A stretch of 64,000 nucleotides of DNA, taken from the NCBI GenBank assembly GCA_037200985.1, contig JBBCGJ010000001.1:62001-126000 (forward strand). Direction: 5' to 3'. This document shows positions 21,714 through 29,954 of the stretch, piece after piece. Under the pieces are notes generated by a model. It was not told the DNA's origin. It did no database searches and worked only from the letters and a program-made list of their open reading frames with translations. The first letter of the stretch is position 1, and each line of letters opens with the position of its first letter. This stretch comes from Rhizomicrobium sp. Lineage in GTDB: Bacteria > Pseudomonadota > Alphaproteobacteria > Micropepsales > Micropepsaceae. The translations under genes were made by a program, and so were the position numbers.

Positions 21714-22864
21714 GGGCTGGCTCCCTCTTCCTCCAGCGCGGCGATGGTCGACAGCAGGCCGTCCATGTCCGCATAGCATCCCTGCAGCCAGCGTTCGCCG
21801 CTGCCGGTGATGGCGCTGCGCGCGTGCAGCACGCGCAGATTGTCGACGATGAAGAAATCGCCCGGCGCCAGTTTGAAGCGCACCGCCAGGGCCGGATCCT
21901 CGATCAGCTCCGCCATGCGCCGATACGCGGCGTAGTAATCCATCATGTCGTCATAGGGAATGTCGGTGAAGGGTGCGGCGGAACGATTGTTGAAGCGAAT
22001 GGCGATCAATTCGCCGTCCGGCCCGAGCTCGATGATCGGCCGCTTGGACCGCAGCCTGACGCCCTTCGCGCCCGCATATTCGAAGCGGGCGCAATATCTG
22101 GTGAGCAGGTCGAAGCCGCGCGGCGACTGCGTCTTCAGGCGCTCCGCGACCTTAAAGCCGTCGACGACGACGGAGTCGCCGCCCGCCGCGGTGTTTTCAA
22201 GGCAGACCAGGATTTGCAGGCCGGGGGCCGGATCGCGATAGGGATTGTCGGTGTGGGCCTGAAGACCGAGATTGGTGTAGGCGAGATTGCTCGGATTGAC
22301 CTCGACCCGAACGTCGAACAGGCGGCCGTAATTGGTCTCCCGCACATAGCCGAACAGTTCGGCGATATCGCATGGCACGCCGGGCGTCGCCGGCGCGCCG
22401 GTCGAACGCGCGAAGCCGTAGCGCCGGACCGCTTTCAGCCAACGCAGCCTCGCGGCCGCGTCGGCGCGGATATCGCCGTAGTCTTCCGGCGGTATGCCAT
22501 CGGCCAGGCCGACGTCCCAGCGCGTGATGTGCGGGCCGGTCCAGCCGGCGGTGTCCGGCATGGGCTTGTCGTAAGCGTGGGCGAGCAGCCAGTCCGCCTC
22601 GAACGTCACCATCTTGTCGTCCGGGGCGAACCTCAGGCGCAGCCGGCCCTCGGCCCATGCCGCCTCCGCGATGCGCGTCTCGCGCGGGATGTCCAGAAGC
22701 GTCACCAGGCGTTGCCCATTGGTGGGGCTGCGGGTCGCGGCATCCTGGGCGTTGTCGCGCAGCCAGACGGCGTGGAAGCGCCGCGGCTCGTCCTTCAGGA
22801 CGATCTCCAGGGCGGTACCGCCGTCCAGCAGGCGGGGTACGGTGGCGAGGGTCTGGTCCGGCAA
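21710..22864 (-). CDS. TmpA-like Fe(II)/2-oxoglutarate dioxygenase (gamma-butyrobetaine hydroxylase family)
   Basis: 384 residues. An N-terminal DUF971/zinc-binding-like domain ([13 protein letters not shown]) precedes a TauD-type double-stranded beta-helix. Iron ligands are His204, Asp206 (AHTDNPY) and His347 (VLHARSA), with Arg349 for 2-oxoglutarate. TmpA of this family hydroxylates 2-trimethylaminoethylphosphonate at C1; close homologues hydroxylate gamma-butyrobetaine or trimethyllysine. The pairing with a PhnZ-type enzyme argues for the phosphonate role. The start is TTG 22864: AAAGGA lies seven bases upstream, just after the stop of the transporter gene, and the longer frame would run through that gene. 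Confidence 0.82.
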   Translation of the reverse strand: MPDQTLATVPRLLDGGTALEIVLKDEPRRFHAVWLRDNAQDAATRSPTNGQRLVTLLDIPRETRIAEAAWAEGRLRLRFAPDDKMVTFEADWLLAHAYDKPMPDTAGWTGPHITRWDVGLADGIPPEDYGDIRADAAARLRWLKAVRRYGFARSTGAPATPGVPCDIAELFGYVRETNYGRLFDVRVEVNPSNLAYTNLGLQAHTDNPYRDPAPGLQILVCLENTAAGGDSVVVDGFKVAERLKTQSPRGFDLLTRYCARFEYAGAKGVRLRSKRPIIELGPDGELIAIRFNNRSAAPFTDIPYDDMMDYYAAYRRMAELIEDPALAVRFKLAPGDFFIVDNLRVLHARSAITGSGERWLQGCYADMDGLLSTIAALEEEGASP

Positions 22865-22878
22865 GCGGTCGTCCTTTC

Positions 22879-24216
22879 TCAGGCGCCACCGGAGAGCGAC
22901 GCGGCGGGCAGGGGCGCGGCCACGCCGCCCGCGCCGATGCTCCGGTCCAGGGAGCGGCGGTAAAAATAGATGGCCGCGGCGAGGGTCGCGGCGGCGCCGC
23001 CGATTCCGGTGACATAGGCGCCCATCGTGAAGAACTGCAGCCAGTTGAGCGAGGATTGGCCGAAATTGCGCCAGAGCAGAAGCGCCACGCTGCCCATGTA
23101 ACCGGACGAGTCCGCCACATAGATCAGGAAGCCGGCATTCGCGACCCGTCCGCTGACCGCCACCAGCCGGTCGAACAGCACGGCGTTGATCGGATTGTAG
23201 GCGATATAGAGGCCCGATCCGGCCAGGATCATCCACACCAGGGGCGAGACCAGATGCATCTGGAACGCCAGCGTGGAGAGACCCAGCAGCACAAACCCGC
23301 CTCCCACCATCGCATGAATGACCATCAGGGCCCGCCGATTGTCGCGGACCGCGATCACCGCCGCCATCCCGATCAGGGCGATGATCGCCACCGGCAATTC
23401 GCTGGCGGAGAATATCTCAGCCTCGCCGCCATACCCCAGGGCGGTCCAGATCTCGGCGGCGAAGTTGTCGCGAAAATCGCGAAAGGCGGTCAGGAGGATA
23501 TAGGCGAACACGATGGCGATCAGACCCGGCCCATAGGCTCTCAGGAACTCGGCGCGCTCGGCACCGTTCATCGGCAGGCGCTTGACCCGCTCGGCCTCGT
23601 CGCGGGCGCCCGGCGGCGGCAATCGGCCGAGCACCCAGACCGAAGCGAGCAGCAGCGGCATGAACAACGCCCCCGTCGCCGCCGGCATCCAGAACCGATC
23701 GACATGCCAGGCCTGGATCAGCCAGACGCCGACGGACTTCACCACGCCGGACGACAGGATGAAGCTGGCGCACATCATCGAGGCCAGGACCTCGGATACG
23801 CGACGACCCTCCATGAAGCCGAACACCAGGCCCCAGATCATCCCGAGCGGCAGGCCGTTGACGAAGAGGGTGACGACGTTCCACGGGGCGGGGAAGAGGG
23901 CGAAGGCGACTAGCGCCAGCCACGAGACGCCGATCAGCCCGATGATGGCCGGGGCGCGGCGGCGCGGCTCGATCTCCGAAATCACCTTCACGCCGATGAA
24001 TTTGGAGAGGGCGTAGCCGGCCACCTGGGCGACGATCAGGGCGATCTTGTAGTCGAGCGCGAAATGCCAGCCGAGCACATGGTCATACGTTGCCGCCGTG
24101 AACGGCTTGCGGAAAGCGTACATCGCGAAATAGGCCGAGAATCCCGCCAGCCCGGCGACGGCGGTGAAAATGACGGGATTGCTTTTCGACAGCGCCCGCT
24201 GAAAACGACTTTCCAC
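22879..24216 (-). CDS. DUF5690-type MFS transporter, probable phosphonate/betaine-phosphonate uptake
   Basis: 445 residues with about 12 membrane helices. The first helix region has the DUF5690 signature [18 protein letters not shown]. It is the first gene of a tight three-gene unit (14 bases to the TmpA-like gene, which overlaps the TmpB-like gene). Family members are inner-membrane MFS proteins of undefined substrate. Position suggests it imports the organophosphonate used by the two downstream enzymes. GTG start at 24216 with GGGATG upstream. Function is inference from context. Confidence 0.8.
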   Translation of the reverse strand: MESRFQRALSKSNPVIFTAVAGLAGFSAYFAMYAFRKPFTAATYDHVLGWHFALDYKIALIVAQVAGYALSKFIGVKVISEIEPRRRAPAIIGLIGVSWLALVAFALFPAPWNVVTLFVNGLPLGMIWGLVFGFMEGRRVSEVLASMMCASFILSSGVVKSVGVWLIQAWHVDRFWMPAATGALFMPLLLASVWVLGRLPPPGARDEAERVKRLPMNGAERAEFLRAYGPGLIAIVFAYILLTAFRDFRDNFAAEIWTALGYGGEAEIFSASELPVAIIALIGMAAVIAVRDNRRALMVIHAMVGGGFVLLGLSTLAFQMHLVSPLVWMILAGSGLYIAYNPINAVLFDRLVAVSGRVANAGFLIYVADSSGYMGSVALLLWRNFGQSSLNWLQFFTMGAYVTGIGGAAATLAAAIYFYRRSLDRSIGAGGVAAPLPAASLSGGA

Positions 24217-24363
24217 TGCAACATCCCGAACCGCGCTGCGTCTCTCCCATACCGCGGACTCGTGACAGCCAAGCTTCGGCCCACGGATAGCGACCCTTCG
24301 ATTGCGCCGACGCTGGATGCGGGCTTGTATACGGAACGCGGCGGCGCCGTCGGGAACAGGCCC

Positions 24364-25116
24364 TCAGATTTGCGCCCAGCCGCCGTCGGCCTGGATGTCG
24401 GCGCCGTTGATGAGGCTGGAGGCGTCGGACGCCAGGAACGCCACCACGTTTCCGATCTCCTCGGCCGTCCCAACCCGGCCGAGCGGCGTCTGGGATGCGA
24501 TATGCGCAAGCCGGCGCTGAGCGGCCTCCGTGTCGGGCGACGCGCCGAGCTGTCCCGGCGTCGCGATGGCGCCGGGGCTCACCACGTTGATCCTGATCCC
24601 GCGGCCCGCCAGATCGACGATCCAGCTGCGTGCCAGCGCCCGGATGGCCGCCTTCGTGGCCGCGTAGACGCTGCGGCCGGCCAATCCCTTGTTGGCCAGG
24701 GTCGAGCCCGTGAGGATCACCGAGCCACCCTCGGTAAGGAGGGGGAGCGCCTTCTGGACCGTGAAAATGATGCCCTTCAGATTCGTCGATAGCATCGAAT
24801 CGATCGCATCCTCGGAGATCTGGCCGAGCGGCGCGGGGACCAGGACGCCAGCATTGGCGAAGACGATGTCGAGCTTGCCTTTGGCATCGCCGATCGTCGC
24901 GTAAACGCGGTCGAGGTCGGCCGGAATCGAAGAGTCCGCCTGAATGGTGACCACATCTGTGCCGATCTCGGCGGCGGCTTTGTCCAATTCCCGCCGCCTG
25001 CGGCCGGTGATGAAGACGAAGGCCCCTTCGGCAACGAAACGCTTCGCCGTCGCCAGGCCGAGTCCGCTGCTGCCGCCGGTGATCACGGCGACCTTGCCCT
25101 GCAGGAATCCGCTCAT
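24364..25116 (-). CDS. SDR-family NAD(P)-dependent oxidoreductase
   Basis: 250 residues, classical short-chain dehydrogenase. Cofactor motif TGGSSGLG near residue 13, NAG, catalytic Ser in [10 protein letters not shown] and Tyr/Lys in VYAATKAA. The C-terminus ends in [14 protein letters not shown], like quinone- or ketone-reductase SDRs. Its start overlaps the stop of the upstream hydrolase gene by 4 bases, so it is the last gene of a three-gene operon divergent from the HxlR regulator. Substrate unknown. Confidence 0.88.
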   Translation of the reverse strand: MSGFLQGKVAVITGGSSGLGLATAKRFVAEGAFVFITGRRRRELDKAAAEIGTDVVTIQADSSIPADLDRVYATIGDAKGKLDIVFANAGVLVPAPLGQISEDAIDSMLSTNLKGIIFTVQKALPLLTEGGSVILTGSTLANKGLAGRSVYAATKAAIRALARSWIVDLAGRGIRINVVSPGAIATPGQLGASPDTEAAQRRLAHIASQTPLGRVGTAEEIGNVVAFLASDASSLINGADIQADGGWAQI

Positions 25117-25931
25117 GCGCGAAGGAACGCCAGCAGATCGGCGTTCACTTGGCTCTTGTGCGTCGTCGTCATCGCATGGGGAGCCTTCGGATAGATCTTG
25201 AGCGTCGAGTCGCGGACGAGCTTCGCCGCGATATAGGCGTTCGCCACGGGCGCGATCTGGTCGTCGTCGCCGTGAAGGATCAGTGTGGGGACATCGATCG
25301 TCTTGAGATCCTCGGTGACGTCGGTCTCGGCGAAGGCGGCGATTCCGAAGTAGGAGGCCGGGAAGCCGGAGAGCATCGTCATGCCCCAGTTCAGGTCCAG
25401 ATCGCTCTGCGGAACGCTCGATCCTTCGCGGTTGGTCGAGAAGTGCGCCGCAATCATCGCCTTGAAGTGCTGGCCGCGATCCGTCAGGACCCTCTCCCGC
25501 AATCCGTCGAAATAGGCCGGCGGTATCCCGTTCGGGTTTCCCGGTGTCTGCTTGACCACGGGGACCGTTGCGCCGATGAACACCGCCTTGGCGATGCGGC
25601 TCGTGCCGTACTTGCCGATATAGCGCCCGGCGACACCACCGCCGGTGGAGTGGCCGACCAGGACGATATCGGTCAGATCGAGGAATTTCAGGAGTTCGTG
25701 GAGGTCGTCGACATAGGTGTCGACGTCGTTGCCGTCCCAGGGCTGGCTGGACCGTCCATGTCCGCGACGATCGTAAGCGACGACCCTGTAGCCCTTCGAC
25801 GCGAGGAAGAACATCTGGTCCTCGAACGTATCGGCGTTCAGGGCATAGGCGTGGAGGAAGACGACAGGTTGTCCGGTTCCCCAGTCCTTGAGGTAAAGCT
25901 CGGTGCCGTCCTTGGTGGTGAAATAGCTCAT
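25113..25931 (-). CDS. alpha/beta hydrolase (non-heme chloroperoxidase/arylesterase-like)
   Basis: 272 residues from ATG 25931, which has GGAGA five to eight bases upstream. Oxyanion motif [13 protein letters not shown], nucleophile elbow GHSTGG, acid in [10 protein letters not shown] and His in [12 protein letters not shown]. The sequence [15 protein letters not shown] is typical of the cofactor-free haloperoxidase/esterase group. Cytosolic. Middle gene of the HxlR-linked operon; function in detoxification or ester hydrolysis is inferred. Confidence 0.88.
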   Translation of the reverse strand: MSYFTTKDGTELYLKDWGTGQPVVFLHAYALNADTFEDQMFFLASKGYRVVAYDRRGHGRSSQPWDGNDVDTYVDDLHELLKFLDLTDIVLVGHSTGGGVAGRYIGKYGTSRIAKAVFIGATVPVVKQTPGNPNGIPPAYFDGLRERVLTDRGQHFKAMIAAHFSTNREGSSVPQSDLDLNWGMTMLSGFPASYFGIAAFAETDVTEDLKTIDVPTLILHGDDDQIAPVANAYIAAKLVRDSTLKIYPKAPHAMTTTHKSQVNADLLAFLRA

Positions 25932-26001
25932 GGTTTCTCCAGTCGGTAACGGTCTTGAACGAGGCGAAGCCTGAGCCGCGAAGAAAAGACGCCGCGGCCG
26001 G

Positions 26002-26844
26002 TCAACGGAGGAAATCGAGCGTCGCCTTGCCGAATTCGTCGGGATGCTGGAACAGAAAGGCGTGGCCGGCATCGCCGTAGAACAGCGCCGTCGCGGTCTT
26101 TAGGCGCCGCACCATGGCGAAGGAGTCGCCCGCATCCACCATCACGTCATGCGCGCCGTTGGCGACGAGCACGGGAACGGCGATTTCTTCCAGGCGGTCC
26201 CAGGCGGAGCCGTCCCCGCCGGCCCATGTCATGATCGCCTGGAGCTGCCGGCCCCAGGCCGTCGCGCTGACTTCGGCGTGCGACGCCGACAGACGCGGCT
26301 CGAGGCGCTTCAGCGATTGCCTGCCGGCGCGCTGGCTTGCTTCGTCAAGGCCGAAGAACAGATATAGGAAGTGCTCTTCGGTGCTGACCGGAGCGGTCAT
26401 CGTCTGCACCACTTTCGGATCGGGCGCGGACGAACCCGGCACGCCGCCGGGACCGCTGCCCACGACAAGCAGGCGCCGAACCAGGCCCGGATGGTTCAAG
26501 GCAATCATCTGGCCGACGAACCCGCCGATCGACCAGCCGAGCAGGTCGACCTCCTTCAGACCGAGCGCGGCGATGAAATCGACGGCGGTTTCGGCCATCC
26601 CCGCAAAGGTCGTTGCGACTTCGCCGGTGCTCGCGCTGACACCCGCATTGTCGAAAAGGATCACACGACGCTCGGAGGCGAGAATGTCCAGGAAGGCGGG
26701 ATCCCAGTGATCCATGGTCCCCCGGAAACGCGTAAGCAGCACCACGGGCGGGCCGGCATGCGCGGCACCGAAATCGCGATAGGCATAGATCGCCGACTTT
26801 CCTTGGATATGGCGGGTATCGACCGAGTCGGAGACAAATCCCAT
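26002..26844 (-). CDS. alpha/beta hydrolase
   Basis: 280 residues from ATG 26844, preceded by GAGGATA. The elbow is [12 protein letters not shown] with Ser nucleophile; acid and His are in NGAHDVMV and [12 protein letters not shown]. The oxyanion region reads [14 protein letters not shown], unlike the usual HGxG, a form seen in a branch of the hydrolase family. First gene of the operon divergent from the HxlR gene, with two dyads in the shared promoter region. Substrate unknown. Confidence 0.85.
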   Translation of the reverse strand: MGFVSDSVDTRHIQGKSAIYAYRDFGAAHAGPPVVLLTRFRGTMDHWDPAFLDILASERRVILFDNAGVSASTGEVATTFAGMAETAVDFIAALGLKEVDLLGWSIGGFVGQMIALNHPGLVRRLLVVGSGPGGVPGSSAPDPKVVQTMTAPVSTEEHFLYLFFGLDEASQRAGRQSLKRLEPRLSASHAEVSATAWGRQLQAIMTWAGGDGSAWDRLEEIAVPVLVANGAHDVMVDAGDSFAMVRRLKTATALFYGDAGHAFLFQHPDEFGKATLDFLR

Positions 26845-26867
26845 CGCAACTATCCTCTGGCTGAAGT

Positions 26868-26886
26868 GGATTGGAAAAACCAATCC
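26868..26886. promoter_or_regulatory. probable HxlR operator, dyad 1
   Basis: Perfect inverted repeat GGATTGG-AAAAA-CCAATCC, 23 bases upstream of the hydrolase start. HxlR regulators bind such dyads in divergent promoter regions. Shares the GGATT/AATCC half-site with dyad 2. Confidence 0.65.
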
Positions 26887-26927
26887 TTTCTGGTCAGACC
26901 ACGTCGCCGTTACCACGTCAATGGGTT

Positions 26928-26942
26928 TGGATTGCAAATCCA
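26928..26942. promoter_or_regulatory. probable HxlR operator, dyad 2
   Basis: Inverted repeat TGGATT-GCA-AATCCA, 24 bases upstream of the HxlR start codon. It mirrors dyad 1 relative to the other gene, consistent with autoregulation. A smaller palindrome TGGTC-A-GACCA (26891-26901) lies between the two. Confidence 0.55.
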
Positions 26943-26966
26943 CGAAGCGGGCGATAAAAGGCCGAA

Positions 26967-27440
26967 ATGAGAACCCCACGCATCGCCGACCCCAGAATCT
27001 GTTCCATCGAGGCCGCCCTGAAAGTCATCGGCGAGAAATGGGCGCTGCTCGCCCTTCGCGAGATCGCACTTGGTCAGTACCGCTTCGACGACATCGCGTT
27101 CAACACCGGCGCCCCGCGCGACGTCCTGGCCGCACGACTGAAATCGCTGGAGGCCGCCGGCGTCGTGCGGCGGAAGCTCTATCAGGAGCGTCCGGCCCGA
27201 TATGAGTATCGGCTCGCCGAGGCCGGTGAGCAGCTCTTCGGCGTTCTGCATGCGATCCGCGATTGGGGCGACAGGTTCGTGCGCGACGATCCGGAAAACG
27301 TCGTCCCTTTCCGCCATTCTTGCGGCGCCGAGCTGCACGTGGACATGCGCTGCGCCGCGTGCGGCGAAGCGGTTGCTCCGGGAACCGCTACCGGCGACCG
27401 GGTGGTGCGCCGATCGGACATCGACTCTCCCGCAGCCTGA
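26967..27440 (+). CDS. HxlR-family transcriptional regulator with C-terminal zinc-ribbon-like tail
   Basis: 157 residues. Winged helix-turn-helix of HxlR type: CSIEAALKVIGEKWALLALREIALGQYRFDDI, then the wing ERPARYEYRLAEAG. The tail holds two cysteine pairs, HSCGAELHVDMRCAACGE, which may bind zinc. The first Cys (in RICSIE) sits at the position used for redox sensing in some HxlR proteins. It is divergent from the hydrolase-hydrolase-SDR operon, with matching dyads in between, so it probably controls that operon and itself. SD AAAAGG precedes the ATG. Confidence 0.9.
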   Translation: MRTPRIADPRICSIEAALKVIGEKWALLALREIALGQYRFDDIAFNTGAPRDVLAARLKSLEAAGVVRRKLYQERPARYEYRLAEAGEQLFGVLHAIRDWGDRFVRDDPENVVPFRHSCGAELHVDMRCAACGEAVAPGTATGDRVVRRSDIDSPAA

Positions 27441-27535
27441 TCGCGCCGCCGGCAAAGTGCTGCTGGCGGCATAAGTCCGGCGAGCGATCGTTTGCCTGCC
27501 ACACGCGCATCCGCTGAAGATGTCAATCGCATCGC

Positions 27536-27571
27536 ATTAGTGTTGACTAATTGATTAGCCGTCACTAATAT
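27536..27571 (+). promoter_or_regulatory. arsR promoter with nested operator palindromes; leaderless transcript predicted
   Basis: TTGACT (27543-27548), exactly 17 bases, then TAATAT (27566-27571). The start of transcription would fall at about 27578-27579, the A of the ArsR ATG. Two dyads overlap it: the outer ATTAGTG (27536-27542) with CACTAAT (27563-27569), and the inner CTAAT-TG-ATTAG (27547-27558) filling the spacer. A bound repressor would block polymerase. Confidence 0.75.
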
Positions 27572-27578
27572 GATCGTC

Positions 27579-27908
27579 ATGACCCAAGCAGCCGCCATCG
27601 ACACTGTTTTTCGCACCTTGGCCGATCCCACGCGGCGCGCCGTCTTTGAGCGGGTGGTGAAATCGGACGAGATCACTGTCGGCGAACTCACGCGCGGAAG
27701 CGGGGTCTCGCAGGGCGCCATCTCGCAGCACATAAAGACGTTGAAACTGGCAGGTCTCGTCGCGGAGCGGCCCGAAGGCCGCAACGTCTTCTACCGCGTC
27801 CGCCCCGAAGGCCTCGCACCGCTGTTCGATTGGATGAGCCACTACGACGTTTTCTGGCGCAAGCGGTTCGTCAATCTCAGAGCCCTTCTCAAGCAGATCG
27901 ATCCGTGA
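27579..27908 (+). CDS. ArsR-family transcriptional repressor
   Basis: 109 residues. Winged helix of the ArsR/SmtB type: VFRTLADPTRRAVFERV, ITVGELTRGSGVSQGAISQHIKTLKLAGLV and the wing RPEGRNVFYRV. No metal-binding cysteines are seen. I choose ATG 27579 over ATG 27570, because 27570 lies inside the -10 hexamer and no Shine-Dalgarno exists for either; a leaderless mRNA starting at 27579 explains this. It is followed, with GTGA overlap, by the SRPBCC fusion gene, the usual ArsR-SRPBCC pairing. Confidence 0.9.
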   Translation: MTQAAAIDTVFRTLADPTRRAVFERVVKSDEITVGELTRGSGVSQGAISQHIKTLKLAGLVAERPEGRNVFYRVRPEGLAPLFDWMSHYDVFWRKRFVNLRALLKQIDP

Positions 27909-29032
27909 GCCAGACCGCAGTGAACACCCAAACCCAGGAAATCGTGGTCGAGGACGTCTTCCCGCACACGCCGGAGACGATCTGGATGACGCTGACGAAC
28001 GGCGCACTGATGGCGCGCTGGCTCGGCATGACGCCGACGGGCTTCGAGGCTGTGACCGGCAATCGCTTCACCCTCCAGACGACACCGGCCGGCGCGTGGG
28101 ATGGCGTCATTCATTGCCAGGTGCTGGAGGTGATCGCGAATAAGCGCCTCGTCTATGCCTGGAAGGGCGGGGACGAGGCAAACGCCGGATACGGTTCGAA
28201 GCTCGACACCGTCGTCACCTTCTCGCTGTCCAGGGTCGCAAATGGCACGCGCCTGCGCGTCGTCCACTCCGGCTTCGTGCTGCCGAAGAACCGGACCGCG
28301 TTCACGAACCTGGGCAATGGCTGGAAGAAGGTCGTCAAGCGCGTCGGCCGCTTCGGCAATGGCGGCTTCGACATGAGGGTTCTGGAGCTTGAGCCCACGC
28401 GGCACGTGTTGTGGCGGGTGGTGGACGGTCCGCAGGAATGGATCGGCACGACGATAAGCTGGGACATACAATCGAACGGCGACTGGATCATCGTCCTCTT
28501 CAAGCATGAAGGCTGGCGCGGGCCGGTGGAGTTCATGCACCACTGCAGCACCAAATGGGCGGTCTTCCTGCTCAGCCTGAAATCGCTTCTCGAAACCGGC
28601 AAGGGCGCGATCACCGCGCTGGCCGGGCCCGACGATCCGATCTCGCGCGGGCCCAATCCCGGCACCAAGCTGGATTGGGAAGTGGAGCTGGCGATCGTGG
28701 TCGGACGGCAGGCGCAGGACATCGCGGCCGCCGAAGCTGCCGGCTACATCTTCGGCTATGTCTGCATCAACGATGTCTCCGATCGCGCAACCCAGGTCGA
28801 TGCCGAGGGCGGCCAGCATCTGGTCCGCGCCAAGTCGCGGCCGGGCTACGCGCCGATCGGACCTTATCTGACCACGGGCGTCGACGGCATGAACCTCGAT
28901 CTGTGGACCAAGGTGAACGGCCGCTACGAGCAGCAGGGCAACACCAGCGATATGCTGTTCTCGATCAGCGAAATGCTGGCGTATTTCTCCGCCCACATGA
29001 CGCTGCAAGATGGGGACAGGTCCCCATCTTGA
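27905..29032 (+). CDS. chimeric SRPBCC - truncated SRPBCC - truncated fumarylacetoacetate hydrolase ORF
   Basis: 375 residues from GTG 27905. Residues 10-148 are an almost complete AHSA1-type SRPBCC (START-like) domain. Residues 149-245 match the C-terminal two thirds of a different SRPBCC protein, from RFGNGGFDM to LLETGKGA. Residues 246-367 match the C-terminal part of a fumarylacetoacetate hydrolase (GPDDPI, DWEVELAIVVGR, NDVSDR, APIGPYL, GNTSDM). The last eight residues and the stop codon are encoded by a palindrome at 29006. The FAH part lacks its N-terminus and its GTPPGVG end, so hydrolase activity is unlikely; only the first SRPBCC domain may work. Probably a deletion scar of three genes. 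Confidence 0.8.
   Translation: MSQTAVNTQTQEIVVEDVFPHTPETIWMTLTNGALMARWLGMTPTGFEAVTGNRFTLQTTPAGAWDGVIHCQVLEVIANKRLVYAWKGGDEANAGYGSKLDTVVTFSLSRVANGTRLRVVHSGFVLPKNRTAFTNLGNGWKKVVKRVGRFGNGGFDMRVLELEPTRHVLWRVVDGPQEWIGTTISWDIQSNGDWIIVLFKHEGWRGPVEFMHHCSTKWAVFLLSLKSLLETGKGAITALAGPDDPISRGPNPGTKLDWEVELAIVVGRQAQDIAAAEAAGYIFGYVCINDVSDRATQVDAEGGQHLVRAKSRPGYAPIGPYLTTGVDGMNLDLWTKVNGRYEQQGNTSDMLFSISEMLAYFSAHMTLQDGDRSPS
29006..29031. repeat. REP-like palindrome at the end of the chimeric gene
   Basis: Perfect 12-bp arms CAAGATGGGGAC and GTCCCCATCTTG around AG. The GGGGACAGGTCCCC core resembles repeats associated with REP-type (RAYT) elements in many bacteria. It supplies the last eight codons and the stop of the upstream ORF. 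No T-run follows, so it is a poor terminator. No transposase is visible. Confidence 0.6.
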
Positions 29033-29127
29033 CCGCCGCGCCGGGATGACGCGGTCTGCGGCGCGGCGGTTTTCATCCCGTGCGAATGGTCTTATTCTGT
29101 GTGTCTTGTCGGCATTCGGGGAATAAG

Positions 29128-29946
29128 ATGGAACGCGTCCTGCGGGTCGTCGACGGGGGACTGTTCGCCCTCGTCGCCTATTTCATCGTCACCAACATCG
29201 TTTATCCCTGGGTCGACTTGCCGTCGGGCGGCGATCTCGTCTTCGTGCCGACCTTTACGGCCTTCTCGCTGCTGCATGCGGGGCTGAGGCTGGGTGCGGG
29301 GCGTACCGCCCTGTTCTTCGGGCTGACGGTGGTCATCTCCTTCATCGCGGAAGAGGCGGGCGTGCGCACAGGACTCGTCTTCGGCCGCTATTATTACAGC
29401 GACATGCTGGGGCCGAAGCTCGGCCATGTACCGGTGCTCGTCCCGCTGGGCTGGTTCATGATGATCTATCCCTCCTGGGTGGTGGCACAGTCGCTGCTGC
29501 GCGGCGTGGATTTGCGCCGGCCCCTCGGCATGGTGGCGCTGGCGCTGCTCTCCGCCCTGACCATGACCGGCTGGGATATGGTGATGGACCCGCCGATGGC
29601 GGCCGCCCACAATTGGGTGTGGCTGGACGGCGGACCCCATTTCGGCGTGCCGCTGCACAATTATTTCGGCTGGGTGGCGAACACGTTCGTGATCTATCTC
29701 GCATTCGATACCGTCGATCGGCTGGTGGCCAGGCGCGACGGCGCGGCCTACCGCTTCGGCGGCCTCTTCGCCGCCCTGCCGGTCGCGCTCTATTGCCTGT
29801 TTTCGCTGCAATACCTGTCGCCGTGGCGGCTGCCGGAGCTGAGGCTCATCGCCGTTTTCTCCATGGTCGTACCGGGCGCGGTGGCGCTGGTGCGGCTGGC
29901 CTTGCCGGCAGCGCCGGACGGCCGTACCGAATCGGCGCCGGGGTGA
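29128..29946 (+). CDS. carotenoid biosynthesis protein, CruF-like (DUF422)
   Basis: 272 residues, about seven membrane helices. Family motifs: EEAGVRTGLVFGRYYYSDMLGPKL, VPLGWFMMIYPSWVVA, TMTGWDMVMDP and FGVPLHNYFGW. Characterised members (CruF, bisanhydrobacterioruberin hydratase) hydrate carotenoid C1-prime ends in the membrane. No other carotenoid genes are in the window, so the substrate is uncertain. ATG 29128 has GGGGAATAAG upstream; an earlier in-frame start is less likely. The next gene begins about 10 bases after the stop. Confidence 0.8.
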   Translation: MERVLRVVDGGLFALVAYFIVTNIVYPWVDLPSGGDLVFVPTFTAFSLLHAGLRLGAGRTALFFGLTVVISFIAEEAGVRTGLVFGRYYYSDMLGPKLGHVPVLVPLGWFMMIYPSWVVAQSLLRGVDLRRPLGMVALALLSALTMTGWDMVMDPPMAAAHNWVWLDGGPHFGVPLHNYFGWVANTFVIYLAFDTVDRLVARRDGAAYRFGGLFAALPVALYCLFSLQYLSPWRLPELRLIAVFSMVVPGAVALVRLALPAAPDGRTESAPG

Positions 29947-29954
29947 GGCGGGTG

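Noticed and set aside
27570-27578. ATG 27570 as the arsR start
   Set aside because: It lies inside the -10 box TAATAT, so it would not be in the transcript.
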